Of a stretch of DNA of 64,000 nt, positions 41,878-50,223 are shown one piece after another. Made by a program: the position numbers and the translations under genes. The DNA is from an uncultured Pseudomonadota bacterium (GTDB lineage Bacteria > Pseudomonadota > Gammaproteobacteria > Burkholderiales > SG8-39): NCBI GenBank assembly GCA_903921325.1, contig CAIXPL010000030.1, positions 74,032 through 138,031 on the forward strand, read 5' to 3'. The first letter of the stretch is position 1, and every line of letters begins with the position of its first letter. The notes under the pieces were generated by a model. That model was not told where the DNA came from. It did no database searches and saw only the letters and a list, made by a program, of their open reading frames with translations.

Positions 41878-43143
41878 GTGAATAAAGTGAGTGTGGCGAA
41901 CAACCCGATCAGCGCGGGTGGTCAGGGTGAATCCATCCGACGGCTTGACCGGCCCCGCGGCAGATTGCCCGGTCTCGCCGTCGCGCTCAGTCTGACGCTT
42001 GCACTCGGATGTGCTGTGAATGCATCTGCCCAGACTGTGAAGATCGGCATGATCAGTACCTACTCGGGTCCCGACGCCGCCTTCGGCGAAAGGATGAATC
42101 GAGGTGTCAACCTGTACATGAAACTTCACCAGGCCAGCCTTCCGCCCGGCGTGAAGGTCGAGTTGATCACGCGCGATGACGGTGGCCCGAACGCCGATCG
42201 TGCCCGCGCGCTGGCCCAGGAGTTGATTGTTCGCGACAAGGTGCAGTTTTTGACCGGTGTCGTCTGGACTCCCAATGCAATGGCGATGGCCCCGGTGGTG
42301 ACCGAGGCCAAGGTGCCCTTCATGATCATGAATGCCGGTGCCTCGGTCATTACCACCCGCTCGCCTTATATCGCGCGCGTCTCCTACACCATGTGGCAGG
42401 TGACCCAGCCGCTGGGTGAGTGGGCGGCGAAGAAGTATCGGCGCGCTTATATCGCGGTGAGCGATTTTTCTGCCGGTTATGACAGTGAAGAAGCGTTCGA
42501 GCGTGGTTTTGTTTCAGGCGGCGGGCAGATCGTGGGCAAGGTGCGCATGCCGCTGGTGAATCCGGATTTCGCGCCCTTCATGCAGAAAGTGAAAGACGTA
42601 AAACCCGATGTGCTTTACTTCTTTGTGCCATCCGGGCGCCTTGCCAGTGGCGTGCTGAAAGCCTATGCCGATCTGGGTTTACCCAAAGAGGGTATCCGCC
42701 TGATCACTTCCAATGACATCACCACCGAGGAGGAGCTCACGCCTGAGGCGCTCGGCGTGGTGAGTTCGCTGCATTACACCGCCAGTGGCAATCGCCCAGC
42801 CAACCGGGCCTTTGTGGAGGCCTACAAGCGGGAATACGGCGAGCACTTCTACCCTGAGTTTGTCGCTGAGCAGGCGTGGGACACGATGGATGCGATCTAT
42901 GCCGCCATCCGGGAGCAAAAGGGTGTGATCGATGCGGATCGAACAATGGAGATTGTGCGCAATTACCGCGGCGATCAAAGCCCACGCGGGCCGATTTCCA
43001 TTGATCCGGCTACCCGCGACATCGTGCACAACATCTACCTGCGGGAAATCCGTCGGGTAGATGGTCGGGTAAGCAATGTCGAGCTGGAAACGATAGGCAC
43101 TGCGGTCAAGGATGCCTGGAAGGAAACCCACAAGTCACCGTAG
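41878..43143 (+). CDS. LivK-type (branched-chain amino acid family) ABC substrate-binding protein
   Basis: A 421-residue type I periplasmic binding protein (Peripla_BP_6). A signal segment is near residues 30-50 (LPGLAVALSLTLALGCAVNASAQ region). The mature part has VKIGMISTYSGPDAAFGE, GVKVELITRDDGGPNADRAR and YYIAVSDFSAGYDSEEAF-like AYIAVSDFSAGYDSEE. It starts at GTG 41878 behind a perfect GAAGGAG. No permease genes follow; it may feed the LivHMGF-type transporter at 55027-58464 or another. Members near Rieske oxygenases often bind aromatic acids. Confidence 0.87.
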   Translation: MNKVSVANNPISAGGQGESIRRLDRPRGRLPGLAVALSLTLALGCAVNASAQTVKIGMISTYSGPDAAFGERMNRGVNLYMKLHQASLPPGVKVELITRDDGGPNADRARALAQELIVRDKVQFLTGVVWTPNAMAMAPVVTEAKVPFMIMNAGASVITTRSPYIARVSYTMWQVTQPLGEWAAKKYRRAYIAVSDFSAGYDSEEAFERGFVSGGGQIVGKVRMPLVNPDFAPFMQKVKDVKPDVLYFFVPSGRLASGVLKAYADLGLPKEGIRLITSNDITTEEELTPEALGVVSSLHYTASGNRPANRAFVEAYKREYGEHFYPEFVAEQAWDTMDAIYAAIREQKGVIDADRTMEIVRNYRGDQSPRGPISIDPATRDIVHNIYLREIRRVDGRVSNVELETIGTAVKDAWKETHKSP

Positions 43144-43146
43144 GCT

Positions 43147-43169
43147 GCAGCGCAGGGCTCAGGCGCTGC
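43147..43169 (+). terminator. Possible hairpin right after the LivK-type gene
   Basis: GCAGCGC (43147-43153) pairs with GCGCTGC (43163-43169) around a 9-nt loop, 4 bp after the stop codon. There is no U-tract, so it may be a weak or rho-assisted end, or an mRNA-stabilising structure. Confidence 0.3.
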
Positions 43170-43272
43170 CTGTCTGACCGGAGCGCCGGGGGCCTCTGCA
43201 ATGCTTTGCGCATCCGAATCGCAGCGGGCATTTGAAAAGCCGCTCCGCGCTCGCGCGCCGTAGGGCACTCCG

Positions 43273-43414
43273 GGGCTGCAGGCACCCCGAGTGCTGTATG
43301 GACCCAGGTGACGTATGCACCCAGAGTGCCGTACGGACCCAGGTGCCGTATGCACCCCAGGTGCTGCATGCACCCCGAGTGCTGTATGCACCCCGAGTGC
43401 TGTATGCAGCGGGG
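43273..43414. repeat. Tandem array of seven to eight 17/18-bp units
   Basis: Units start at 43291, 43308, 43326, 43343, 43361, 43379 and 43397, with a degenerate first unit at 43273. The consensus is GTGCTGTATGCACCCCAG; units 1 and 3 are 17 bp, the others 18. Units 5 and 6 differ by one base. There are no spacers. The array fills the gap between the convergent LivK-type and VOC genes and ends 10 bp before the VOC stop. Confidence 0.9.
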
Positions 43415-43423
43415 TCCTATCCT

Positions 43424-43906
43424 TTAGGCGACTTTTTCCAGCTTGAGTGCCGAGCGGTCGGCTTTCAGATCCGGCCGGTCGAGCTTCTTCGCTGCGCTCG
43501 AGTCAATGCCATCTTTTGCAGCACCTGCCCAACCATTGGCTGTGATGTCAAAAATGATGCCATCCGGGTCGGTGTATTTCACTTCGTAGAAATTGTTCTC
43601 TTCTTTCGGCTCGCCAGAGAAGTATTTGGCGCCGAATTCGGTCACCTTGGCCTGGGCAGTGGCGATGTCATCGACCCAGAAGCCCATGTGATGAATGCCA
43701 AACCAGTCCTTGCCGCGCGGGCCGGCCAGCTCATCGGTCTTGTAGCGCAGGATGGCCATGTTCACCACGCCATCGCTCAGATAGACACCGAGCACGAATG
43801 AGGCGTCGACTTCGCCCACTTTCTTCATGTCAAAGGCGTCCATGTAGAACGCAGCGGTGGCCCAGGGATCTTCAACAGACAGTGCGATATGACGCAGCTT
43901 ACTCAT
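43424..43906 (-). CDS. VOC-family (glyoxalase/bleomycin resistance-like) protein
   Basis: A 160-residue single-module-pair VOC protein: LRHIALSVEDPWATAAFY begins the first beta-alpha-beta unit and GIHHMGFWVDDIATAQAKV the second; YTDPDGIIFDI carries the last likely metal Glu/Asp region. It resembles small lyase/isomerase or ring-cleavage accessory proteins and methylmalonyl-CoA-epimerase-like members. AGGAGA precedes ATG 43906. It converges on the LivK-type gene through the 18-bp repeat array. Function unknown. Confidence 0.8.
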   Translation of the reverse strand: MSKLRHIALSVEDPWATAAFYMDAFDMKKVGEVDASFVLGVYLSDGVVNMAILRYKTDELAGPRGKDWFGIHHMGFWVDDIATAQAKVTEFGAKYFSGEPKEENNFYEVKYTDPDGIIFDITANGWAGAAKDGIDSSAAKKLDRPDLKADRSALKLEKVA

Positions 43907-44204
43907 GGCAGCGGTCTCCTATTGGAACGTCGAACAGTTTGGCAACACTATGCACAAAGGCAGTGTCGGGGCATTGCGCACGATCAGAGCAGACGGGTGC
44001 GATCAACCTCGATCAGACCATCGCTAGAGTATGCGACCCGGCTGCGATTTACAAATCGCCTGGCAGGTGGATCGACACGCGGACTGCCCTTTTTCATCGC
44101 CGATCTACGTTGGCCGCGCGTTTCACATCGGATTGCTGATGCGCGATGCAATTGAACCAACCCGATCAGGTGTTGGGACTCCGGCGGCAATGGGACCGGA
44201 CCCG

Positions 44205-44234
44205 AGCGGGTTTGAGCCAAGCGGGTTTGAAGCG
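44205..44234. repeat. 15-bp repeat pair upstream of a promoter
   Basis: AGCGGGTTTGA occurs at 44205-44215 and again at 44220-44230, giving two 15-bp units. The second runs directly into the TTGACA hexamer at 44240, so the repeat may be an activator site. Confidence 0.5.
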
Positions 44235-44239
44235 AACGG

Positions 44240-44284
44240 TTGACAGGTCCGCTCAGGCGGTCATACATTGCATAGATAGCTATG
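44240..44284 (+). promoter_or_regulatory. Sigma-70-like promoter and downstream dyad
   Basis: TTGACA (44240-44245, perfect -35), 18 bp, TACATT (44264-44269). An inverted repeat CATAG-ATAG-CTATG (44271-44284) covers the predicted start point, a place suited to a repressor. It would drive the hydrolase-LLM-SDR operon, giving a leader of about 50 nt to the GTG at 44330. Confidence 0.5.
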
Positions 44285-44329
44285 GATCGAAACAGCAAAG
44301 CGACAAAAAAAGACAATGGAGATGCGATC

Positions 44330-45121
44330 GTGAGTAGTGCTATCCAGACCGGTCAGAGAATCATGGTAGGCCGGTGCGAGGTCCATGTGCACCGAAAGGG
44401 CGCGGGTGTGCCGGTGCTGTACCTCCATGGAACCGAGGGCATGAGTGAGCTTGGTACGGGCCTTGAGTCACTGGCCCAGGCGCACGACGTGATCGCGCCA
44501 GACCACCCGGGCTACGGTCAATCGGGCGATTCCGATCTGGTCGAGACGATGAGCGATCTGGCGATGTTCTACCTGGATCTGCTCGATACCCTCAAATTAG
44601 AGAGAGTGCATCTGGTTGGACATTCGATGGGCGGCTGGCTTGCCCTGGAGATTGCGGTTCGCAACAGCGGCCGCCTTGCCTCGCTCAGCCTCGTGAATGC
44701 CGCCGGCATTCATGTTCAGGGCGTGGACAAGGGTGACCTGTTCATCTGCACGCCTGAGGAATCGGTGAGCCTGCTCAATCACGACGCACAGGCGGCACGC
44801 GCACGTCAGGCCGCCGCGGCAGGCAGAGTTGATCCACGAGTAATCTACCGTAATCGGGTGAGCACGGCACGGCTGTGCTGGAGCCCGCGACTGTTCAATC
44901 CATCGCTGGAAAAATGGTTGCACCGCATCAGTCTTCCCACACTGATTCTGTGGGGCGAATCGGATCAAGTGCTGCCGCTTGCCTATGCGCATCAATTAGC
45001 CAGGTGCATTGGCGGTGCACGCCTGGTGACTGTGCCCGCGTGTGGTCACAATCTGCCCTATGAGCATCCTGATCGGTTCGCCAGTGAACTGACCACCTTC
45101 ATCCGGAGTCAAGTCGCATGA
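44330..45121 (+). CDS. Alpha/beta-fold hydrolase (C-C bond hydrolase/esterase-like)
   Basis: A 263-residue alpha/beta hydrolase. The oxyanion motif is LHGTEG, the nucleophile S99 sits in LVGHSMGG, the acid is in ILWGESDQVLP, and the base is the His of PACGHNLPYE. The size and lack of signal suggest a cytoplasmic ester or meta-cleavage-product hydrolase. GTG 44330 is preferred since GGAG lies 7 nt upstream. It overlaps the LLM flavin enzyme gene by 4 nt, so it acts in the same pathway. Confidence 0.85.
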   Translation: MSSAIQTGQRIMVGRCEVHVHRKGAGVPVLYLHGTEGMSELGTGLESLAQAHDVIAPDHPGYGQSGDSDLVETMSDLAMFYLDLLDTLKLERVHLVGHSMGGWLALEIAVRNSGRLASLSLVNAAGIHVQGVDKGDLFICTPEESVSLLNHDAQAARARQAAAAGRVDPRVIYRNRVSTARLCWSPRLFNPSLEKWLHRISLPTLILWGESDQVLPLAYAHQLARCIGGARLVTVPACGHNLPYEHPDRFASELTTFIRSQVA

Positions 45122-46311
45122 AAGTCTTCATGTTTCACCTCATGCCGTATCTGTACATGGATCTGGAGTACCAGACCAAGTGGCGCTCGCCCTGGGTGGT
45201 GATGCCCAATTCGGAATATGACCCGGTCAAAGGCCACGAGCTCTACAACCGTTTTCTGGACGAGCTCGAACTCGCGGCCGAACTGGGTCTGGATGGCGTG
45301 GCGGTCAATGAGCATCACCAGACCGCCTATGGAATGATGCCCTCGCCGGTGGTGACTGCCTCGGCGCTGTCACGGCGCGTCAAGAAAGCGAAAATTGCCA
45401 TCCTGGGCAATGCCTTCGGACTGCGCGAGCATCCGCTCACACTGGCCGAAGAGCACGCCATGATCGACAGCATCACGGGTGGTCGCTTGATCACCGGCAT
45501 GGTGCGAGGAATCGGCGCTGAGTACCACTCGATGGGTGCCAACCCGGCGCTATCGCATGATCGCTTCCATGAGGCCCATGACCTGGTGATCCAGGCCTGG
45601 ACGCGGCCCGGCCCGTTTTCCTTTCATGGCAAGTATTTCAACCTCGAATATGTCAATCCCTGGCCGCGCCCCTTCCAGAAGCCGCACCCACCGATCTGGT
45701 GTCCCTCGACGGGTAGTTCGGAGACGATCGAATGGGCTGCCCATCCGGAGCGCAAGTACGTCTATCTGCAAAACTACAGCCCGGTCAAGTCAGTGGCGAA
45801 GTTCCTGAATGGCTATCGCGAAGTGGCACAAACCAAGTATGGCTATGAGGCACGCTCCGAGCAGATCGGGTGGGCCGCGCCGGTGTTTGTCGCCAACACC
45901 GATCGCGAGGCGCGCGATCTGGCCCAGCCCCATATCGAATCGCTGTTCAACAAATTTCTTAATCTCACTTTCGAGATGATGTTTCCGCCCGGATATCTGT
46001 CATTTGATTCGGCCTTGCGCATGGCAACGCATAAAAAGCAGATCATGGGCAGCCAGACCGTTGATAGCCTGATCGAGCACGGCGTGATCATCTGCGGCAG
46101 CCCCGAGACCGTACGGGGCAAGATCAGCGAGGCTCACCATCTGCTCGGGTTCCAGAGCTTTCTCGCGCTGCTGCAGTTTGGCACCCTGCCGCGCGACTTG
46201 ACCGAGCGCAATATTCGGCTGTTCTCGACCGAGGTAGCCCCGGCGCTGCAGGCCCTCACCGATCGGGAATACATGGGCTTCGAGGATAGCGTGCGGGCGC
46301 TGGCGGCTTGA
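45118..46311 (+). CDS. LLM-class flavin-dependent oxidoreductase (luciferase-like)
   Basis: A 397-residue bacterial-luciferase-fold protein: LAAELGLDGVAVNEHHQTAY with the typical NEHH motif, AILGNAFGLREHPLTLAEEH, and GGRLITGMVRGIGAEYHSMG. It would use FMNH2 or F420-like reduced flavin supplied by a separate reductase to oxygenate or desulfurise a substrate. ATG 45118 overlaps the hydrolase stop; GGAG lies 8 nt upstream. The SDR 80 bp downstream likely completes the same route. Confidence 0.87.
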   Translation: MKVFMFHLMPYLYMDLEYQTKWRSPWVVMPNSEYDPVKGHELYNRFLDELELAAELGLDGVAVNEHHQTAYGMMPSPVVTASALSRRVKKAKIAILGNAFGLREHPLTLAEEHAMIDSITGGRLITGMVRGIGAEYHSMGANPALSHDRFHEAHDLVIQAWTRPGPFSFHGKYFNLEYVNPWPRPFQKPHPPIWCPSTGSSETIEWAAHPERKYVYLQNYSPVKSVAKFLNGYREVAQTKYGYEARSEQIGWAAPVFVANTDREARDLAQPHIESLFNKFLNLTFEMMFPPGYLSFDSALRMATHKKQIMGSQTVDSLIEHGVIICGSPETVRGKISEAHHLLGFQSFLALLQFGTLPRDLTERNIRLFSTEVAPALQALTDREYMGFEDSVRALAA

Positions 46312-46390
46312 CTCGCATGGCCGGTGCGGCCGTTGAGTCGGGCGGTATCGAGGTGGTGACACAAAATTTTTTCGAATTTTGGAGAAAACA

Positions 46391-47158
46391 ATGCTCTCAG
46401 CACTGAAGTTCAACGGCGCACGCGTCATCGTCACTGGTGCCGGATCAGGCATCGGCCAGGCGTGTTGCGAAGTCCTTGCAGAAATGGGCGCCAAGCTGGT
46501 GCTGGTGGGAAAGACCGAGGCGAAACTGCAACAGACCGGGGCCTTGCTCGACGCACTCAAAGCGCCTTATGAAATTCATACCGTCGATGTGTCGGTCGAA
46601 GCGCAAGTGATCGCCTTGCAAGAGCGTCTGGCGGCGAGCGAGGAGCCGATCAAGGCGCTCATCAATAACGCGGGCAATAATTTCGTCAAACCGATTACCG
46701 AGCTGTCGACTGACAAGTGGAATGAAATCATTGCGGTGAACTTGAACAGCATTTTCTATATGTGCCGCGCGTTCATTCCCATGCTTGAGAAGGCGCCCGG
46801 TGGTGGCGCCATCGTCAATGTCGCCTCGACCTTCGGTGTGGTCGGGTTTCCGTCCATGCCGGTCTATTGCGCGACCAAGGGCGCGGTGCTGTCGATCTCG
46901 CGGCAACTGGCACTGGACTACGGTACTCGCGGTGTGCGGGTCAATGGCCTTTGTCCTGGGGCGACCTTGTCGCCGCGAGTGCGGTCCTACATCGAGAACG
47001 CCGCCGTCGATGGCAGTGCGATCAAACGTGATATTCCACTGGCCCGGCTGGCTGAATGCCGTGAAATCGCCAATGCCGCGGCGTTTCTGGTGTCAGATGC
47101 CGCCTCGTATGTGCACGGCACTGCCATGGTGGTCGATGGCGGATATACGATCCACTAG
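46391..47158 (+). CDS. Short-chain dehydrogenase/reductase
   Basis: A 255-residue classical SDR: cofactor loop TGAGSGIGQ, NNAGNN, catalytic Ser in NVASTFG, Y-x3-K in PVYCATKGA, and the late VHGTAMVVDGGYTIH. GGAG at 46381-46384 is 6 nt before ATG 46391. It is third in the hydrolase-LLM-SDR operon and likely oxidises an alcohol or reduces a ketone intermediate. It is only distantly like the SDR at 7313. Confidence 0.9.
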   Translation: MLSALKFNGARVIVTGAGSGIGQACCEVLAEMGAKLVLVGKTEAKLQQTGALLDALKAPYEIHTVDVSVEAQVIALQERLAASEEPIKALINNAGNNFVKPITELSTDKWNEIIAVNLNSIFYMCRAFIPMLEKAPGGGAIVNVASTFGVVGFPSMPVYCATKGAVLSISRQLALDYGTRGVRVNGLCPGATLSPRVRSYIENAAVDGSAIKRDIPLARLAECREIANAAAFLVSDAASYVHGTAMVVDGGYTIH

Positions 47159-47273
47159 CGCTGAGTAACGGGTGCGCACGCCTCGCGTACAGCGCCCACT
47201 GCTCGCTTAAGTGTGACGACATCGACCTGCAAGCGACAATGTCGCTCGCCCGTTCAGGCGATCACGCTCGATC

Positions 47274-48437
47274 TCAGGGCCAAAGCGCCGCAGTGGCCAG
47301 ACGTGCCCCCTCGGCGAGACTGGCAAATTTGGCCCAGACAATTTCCGGTTCGATCTCGGGGCGCACGCCACGCGCCAGGGTGGACGCGAAACCGCAATCG
47401 CTGCTTGCCATGACCTGATCACGGCCCACCACACTGGCGAAACGGATCAGCCGCTCGGCGACCAGTTCCGGATGCTCGACGATGGCCGAGGCATGGGTGA
47501 TGACACCGGGCAACAGCATTTTGCCCGCGGGCAGTTTGACCGATTGCCATAGACGCCATTCATGCTCATGGCGCGGATTGGCTGCTTCGAAGGAATAGAA
47601 CCCGGCGCGAATGGTGAGGATCAGGTCCACCAGGTACTTCATTTCCATATCACTGGTGCGCGGCCCCATATTGATGCCGTAACAGGTGTGATGGCGCACC
47701 CGCTCTGGCGGGATATTGCGCAGGGCATGGTTGAGGATCTCGATGCGACTGGCAGCCCACCGGCGCGCGTCCTCGATGCTCTCCTCCGGTGAGAGCATGT
47801 AATGCATGGCCAGCCGCGGGTCATCGATCTGCAACATGAAGCCCGCGGCCACGATCGCCTCATATTCAACGCGCAAGGCTTCGGCCACAGCCGCCACATG
47901 GTCATCGTCGTTGGCGTAGAAATGATTCTTCATCAGCCCGGCGCAACTGGAGGGCGACACCGAGGGCACGAACACGTCGACCGGTGAGCGACCTTCAAGC
48001 GCTGCCTTCAGTCGGGCCAAGTCCTCGTCCAGGATCGCGGTGCCGGTGTACTGGATCGGACCGGTGCACGCCCAGCGCTGGCGCTGCGATCCGGAGTGCG
48101 CGCCATCGCGATAGAAGGTCGGGAAGGCCATGTTCTCGCGGGTACGAAAGTAGCCCGCATCGGGCTCGATCGGCTCAATCCCCCCCAGACGCTCGGTCGC
48201 GTAGATCTGAAAGCTCGCCTTGGACTGCTCACCGTCATTGATGACATCCACGCCGCACTCGATCTGCCTGGCCACAATCGCGTTGACCGCAGCGTCGGTC
48301 TGGCGCGAGAGGTCAGCCGGCGAAAAGGATTCGCCGAGCAGTTTGCACAGCAAAAGCTCGGAGAGCGCATCGGGGCGCGGCAAGCTGCCGGTGTGGGTGG
48401 TGAGAATGCGCCGTTGGCGTTCAGATGCAATGGTCAT
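47274..48437 (-). CDS. Short MetE-like zinc thiol transferase, second paralogue
   Basis: A 387-residue protein of the same class as 38017: LTTHTGSLPRPDAL at the start, zinc ligands in HHTCYGINMG (H-x-C) and SSDCGFASTL (Cys), and a likely Glu ligand in YSFEAANPRHEHEW. Again the MetE N-terminal half is missing. It sits 149 bp downstream of the UbiD gene on the same strand and converges on the SDR. The ribosome binding site before ATG 48437 is poor. Candidate activity: methyl or alkyl transfer from a catabolic intermediate to a thiol; no direct evidence. Confidence 0.8.
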   Translation of the reverse strand: MTIASERQRRILTTHTGSLPRPDALSELLLCKLLGESFSPADLSRQTDAAVNAIVARQIECGVDVINDGEQSKASFQIYATERLGGIEPIEPDAGYFRTRENMAFPTFYRDGAHSGSQRQRWACTGPIQYTGTAILDEDLARLKAALEGRSPVDVFVPSVSPSSCAGLMKNHFYANDDDHVAAVAEALRVEYEAIVAAGFMLQIDDPRLAMHYMLSPEESIEDARRWAASRIEILNHALRNIPPERVRHHTCYGINMGPRTSDMEMKYLVDLILTIRAGFYSFEAANPRHEHEWRLWQSVKLPAGKMLLPGVITHASAIVEHPELVAERLIRFASVVGRDQVMASSDCGFASTLARGVRPEIEPEIVWAKFASLAEGARLATAALWP

Positions 48438-48586
48438 TGGGGGATTCCGTCATGCGGTGGAGGCAGGGTGGTGAGTCTAACCGTCGCTGGCAGTGGGCGG
48501 ACAATCTACGCGCATCGCGTGAGATGAGACCCGGTCAATGGCGGCCGGGACACTCGCGATGTCAGCGCGCTGCGTCCCGAACGTGC

Positions 48587-50053
48587 CTAACGGCCAGCAA
48601 AAACCTGCGGGAACTTGACGCGCAGCGCACTGCGCAGATTGCTACTGACATCGACCACCTTCGGGAAGGTGCCCGCCAGCTTCATGTTGTAGGGCATGCA
48701 GGCATCGATCAGCACGCGATTATTGAAATTACCCGGCAGGTACATCGGATCGCGTTTTGATGACCATGCCTTCTGGATCGTGTCGATGCCGCTGATCGGG
48801 TCGAATCGGGTGCCCATCGCCCACAGCACCTGATCAATGTCCCCAGCGTCGATATCGTCATCGACCACCACGGTCCATTTACCGTTGTAGGCGCCGCCCT
48901 GGCATGCGGCAGCAATATGCAGCGCCTGGCGCGCATGACCGGGGTAGCGCTGGCGAATCTGCACCACGGTGAAGCGCGTGGCCGGCGCGCCCTCGTGATT
49001 CCACACCCCCAACACATCGGGTACGCCACAGGCTTCCAGCGAACGCCAGATTTCAGCTGCACCGGCAATGCCCTTGAGCAGTCCTGTTTCATCGACCGGC
49101 TTGTGCTGCGGGGCGCAGCACAGAATCGGGTTGTTGCGATACAGAATCGTCTTTACATTGACATAGGGGCGCGGCACCGAGTCATCGGAGTAGTAGCCCA
49201 TCCATTCCCCAAACGGGCCTTCGGGCAGGACCTCACCCGGTACGCATTCGCCTTCGATGGCGATTTCGCAATCGGCCGGAATCGGAAACCCGGTGTAGGG
49301 CCCGCGTACGACATCGAGCGGCTCACCGCGCATGCCACCGGCAATATCGAGTTCGCTGCCCTCGGGCAGCGGGCTGCCGGAGAGCAGGAACAGCAGCGGG
49401 TCCTGACCGACCAGGATCACCACTTTCATGGACTGGCCGCGCTCGAAATACTTGTCGCGATGCACGCGGCCATGCTTGCCTTCAGTGATCTGGCAACCGA
49501 TGCGGCGTGCATCATAGACCTGGCTGCGATAGGCACCCAGGTTGAACCAGCCGGCGTCGGGGTCTTGTGTCATCACGCAGTCGGCAGTGCCGATGAAGCG
49601 GGCCTTGTCGGCTTCGTGGTGCCGTGGAACGGGAAACTTGAGCACATCGACCGCATCGCCTTCGAGCACATTTTGCAGGATCGGACCGTCATTGACCCAG
49701 CGCGGGGCAATGGGCTTCAGATTGCGCATGCGATCGTGGTACTGCTTGACCACATCGACTTTGCGCCCATGCTCCAGGGGCAGGCCGAGGGTGAGCGCAA
49801 TGCGCTTGATCGAAGAGAGTTCACCGTAGAGCGTACGAAAGCCGCTGGGGTAGCCCGGCACATTGTCAAAAAGGATGGCGGGCGCGGTGCCACCGCTTTT
49901 CTCAGTCAGCATATGGGTGATGGCACCCATTTCAGCATCCCAACTGGCGCCATCGACTTTCAACAGTTCACCCATGCCTTCGACTTTCTCGATCCATTGG
50001 CGCAAACCGCGATAGTGGACCAACAGCTTTGCTGCATCTTGAGGTGCGTTCAT
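48587..50053 (-). CDS. UbiD-family prenylated-FMN decarboxylase, second paralogue
   Basis: A 488-residue UbiD/Fdc-type enzyme. R176 with N171 (NLGAYRSQVY) and E278/E283 (LPEGPFGEWMGYY) reproduce the R-E-E catalytic set, with the 5-residue Glu spacing of Fdc1. It is longer and more canonical than the one at 31024. GGAG precedes ATG 50053. Possible substrates are aromatic or acrylic acids. It lies upstream of the MetE-like gene, perhaps in one transcript, and diverges from a broken Bug gene with an operator-like dyad between. Confidence 0.9.
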   Translation of the reverse strand: MNAPQDAAKLLVHYRGLRQWIEKVEGMGELLKVDGASWDAEMGAITHMLTEKSGGTAPAILFDNVPGYPSGFRTLYGELSSIKRIALTLGLPLEHGRKVDVVKQYHDRMRNLKPIAPRWVNDGPILQNVLEGDAVDVLKFPVPRHHEADKARFIGTADCVMTQDPDAGWFNLGAYRSQVYDARRIGCQITEGKHGRVHRDKYFERGQSMKVVILVGQDPLLFLLSGSPLPEGSELDIAGGMRGEPLDVVRGPYTGFPIPADCEIAIEGECVPGEVLPEGPFGEWMGYYSDDSVPRPYVNVKTILYRNNPILCCAPQHKPVDETGLLKGIAGAAEIWRSLEACGVPDVLGVWNHEGAPATRFTVVQIRQRYPGHARQALHIAAACQGGAYNGKWTVVVDDDIDAGDIDQVLWAMGTRFDPISGIDTIQKAWSSKRDPMYLPGNFNNRVLIDACMPYNMKLAGTFPKVVDVSSNLRSALRVKFPQVFAGR

Positions 50054-50157
50054 TCAGACTCCGGTGCGAGGCACGAATTCAGGCGGGATCAGGACAAGCA
50101 GTGTGAGTTTTGCGGGGAGGGCGCAACTGTTTAGCGTGTTTCCGGTGCTTCAGGCTA

Positions 50158-50177
50158 GTGTCTCAATTATGATACAC
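50158..50177. promoter_or_regulatory. 20-bp imperfect palindrome between UbiD and Bug genes
   Basis: GTGTCTCAATTATGATACAC has 8-bp arms around a 4-bp centre with one mismatch. It lies in the 170-bp divergent region, about 105 bp before the UbiD start and 47 bp before the Bug start. The form is typical of GntR- or similar repressor operators; the regulator is not in the window. Confidence 0.45.
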
Positions 50178-50223
50178 AAGCCGACAATGAATGCTGAGTA
50201 AATACTGAGGCGGTGTCATTGCG

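Larger units (their letters stand above)
43907..44329. other. 423-bp divergent intergenic region
   Basis: Between the VOC gene and the alpha/beta hydrolase operon. I see no gene of recognisable family; short frames in several phases look random. The right end carries two 15-bp repeats, a consensus-like promoter and a dyad, listed separately. An ATG at 44282 is in frame with the hydrolase but lies in the dyad and has no ribosome binding site. Confidence 0.55.

Noticed and set aside
43273-43414. CRISPR array or integron attC sites
   Set aside because: Tandem 17/18-bp units without spacers or conserved inverted core; no integrase nearby.
48917-50134. Long forward frame (405 codons) opposite the second UbiD gene
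   Set aside because: The UbiD protein on the reverse strand has all catalytic residues; the forward frame has no recognisable domain.
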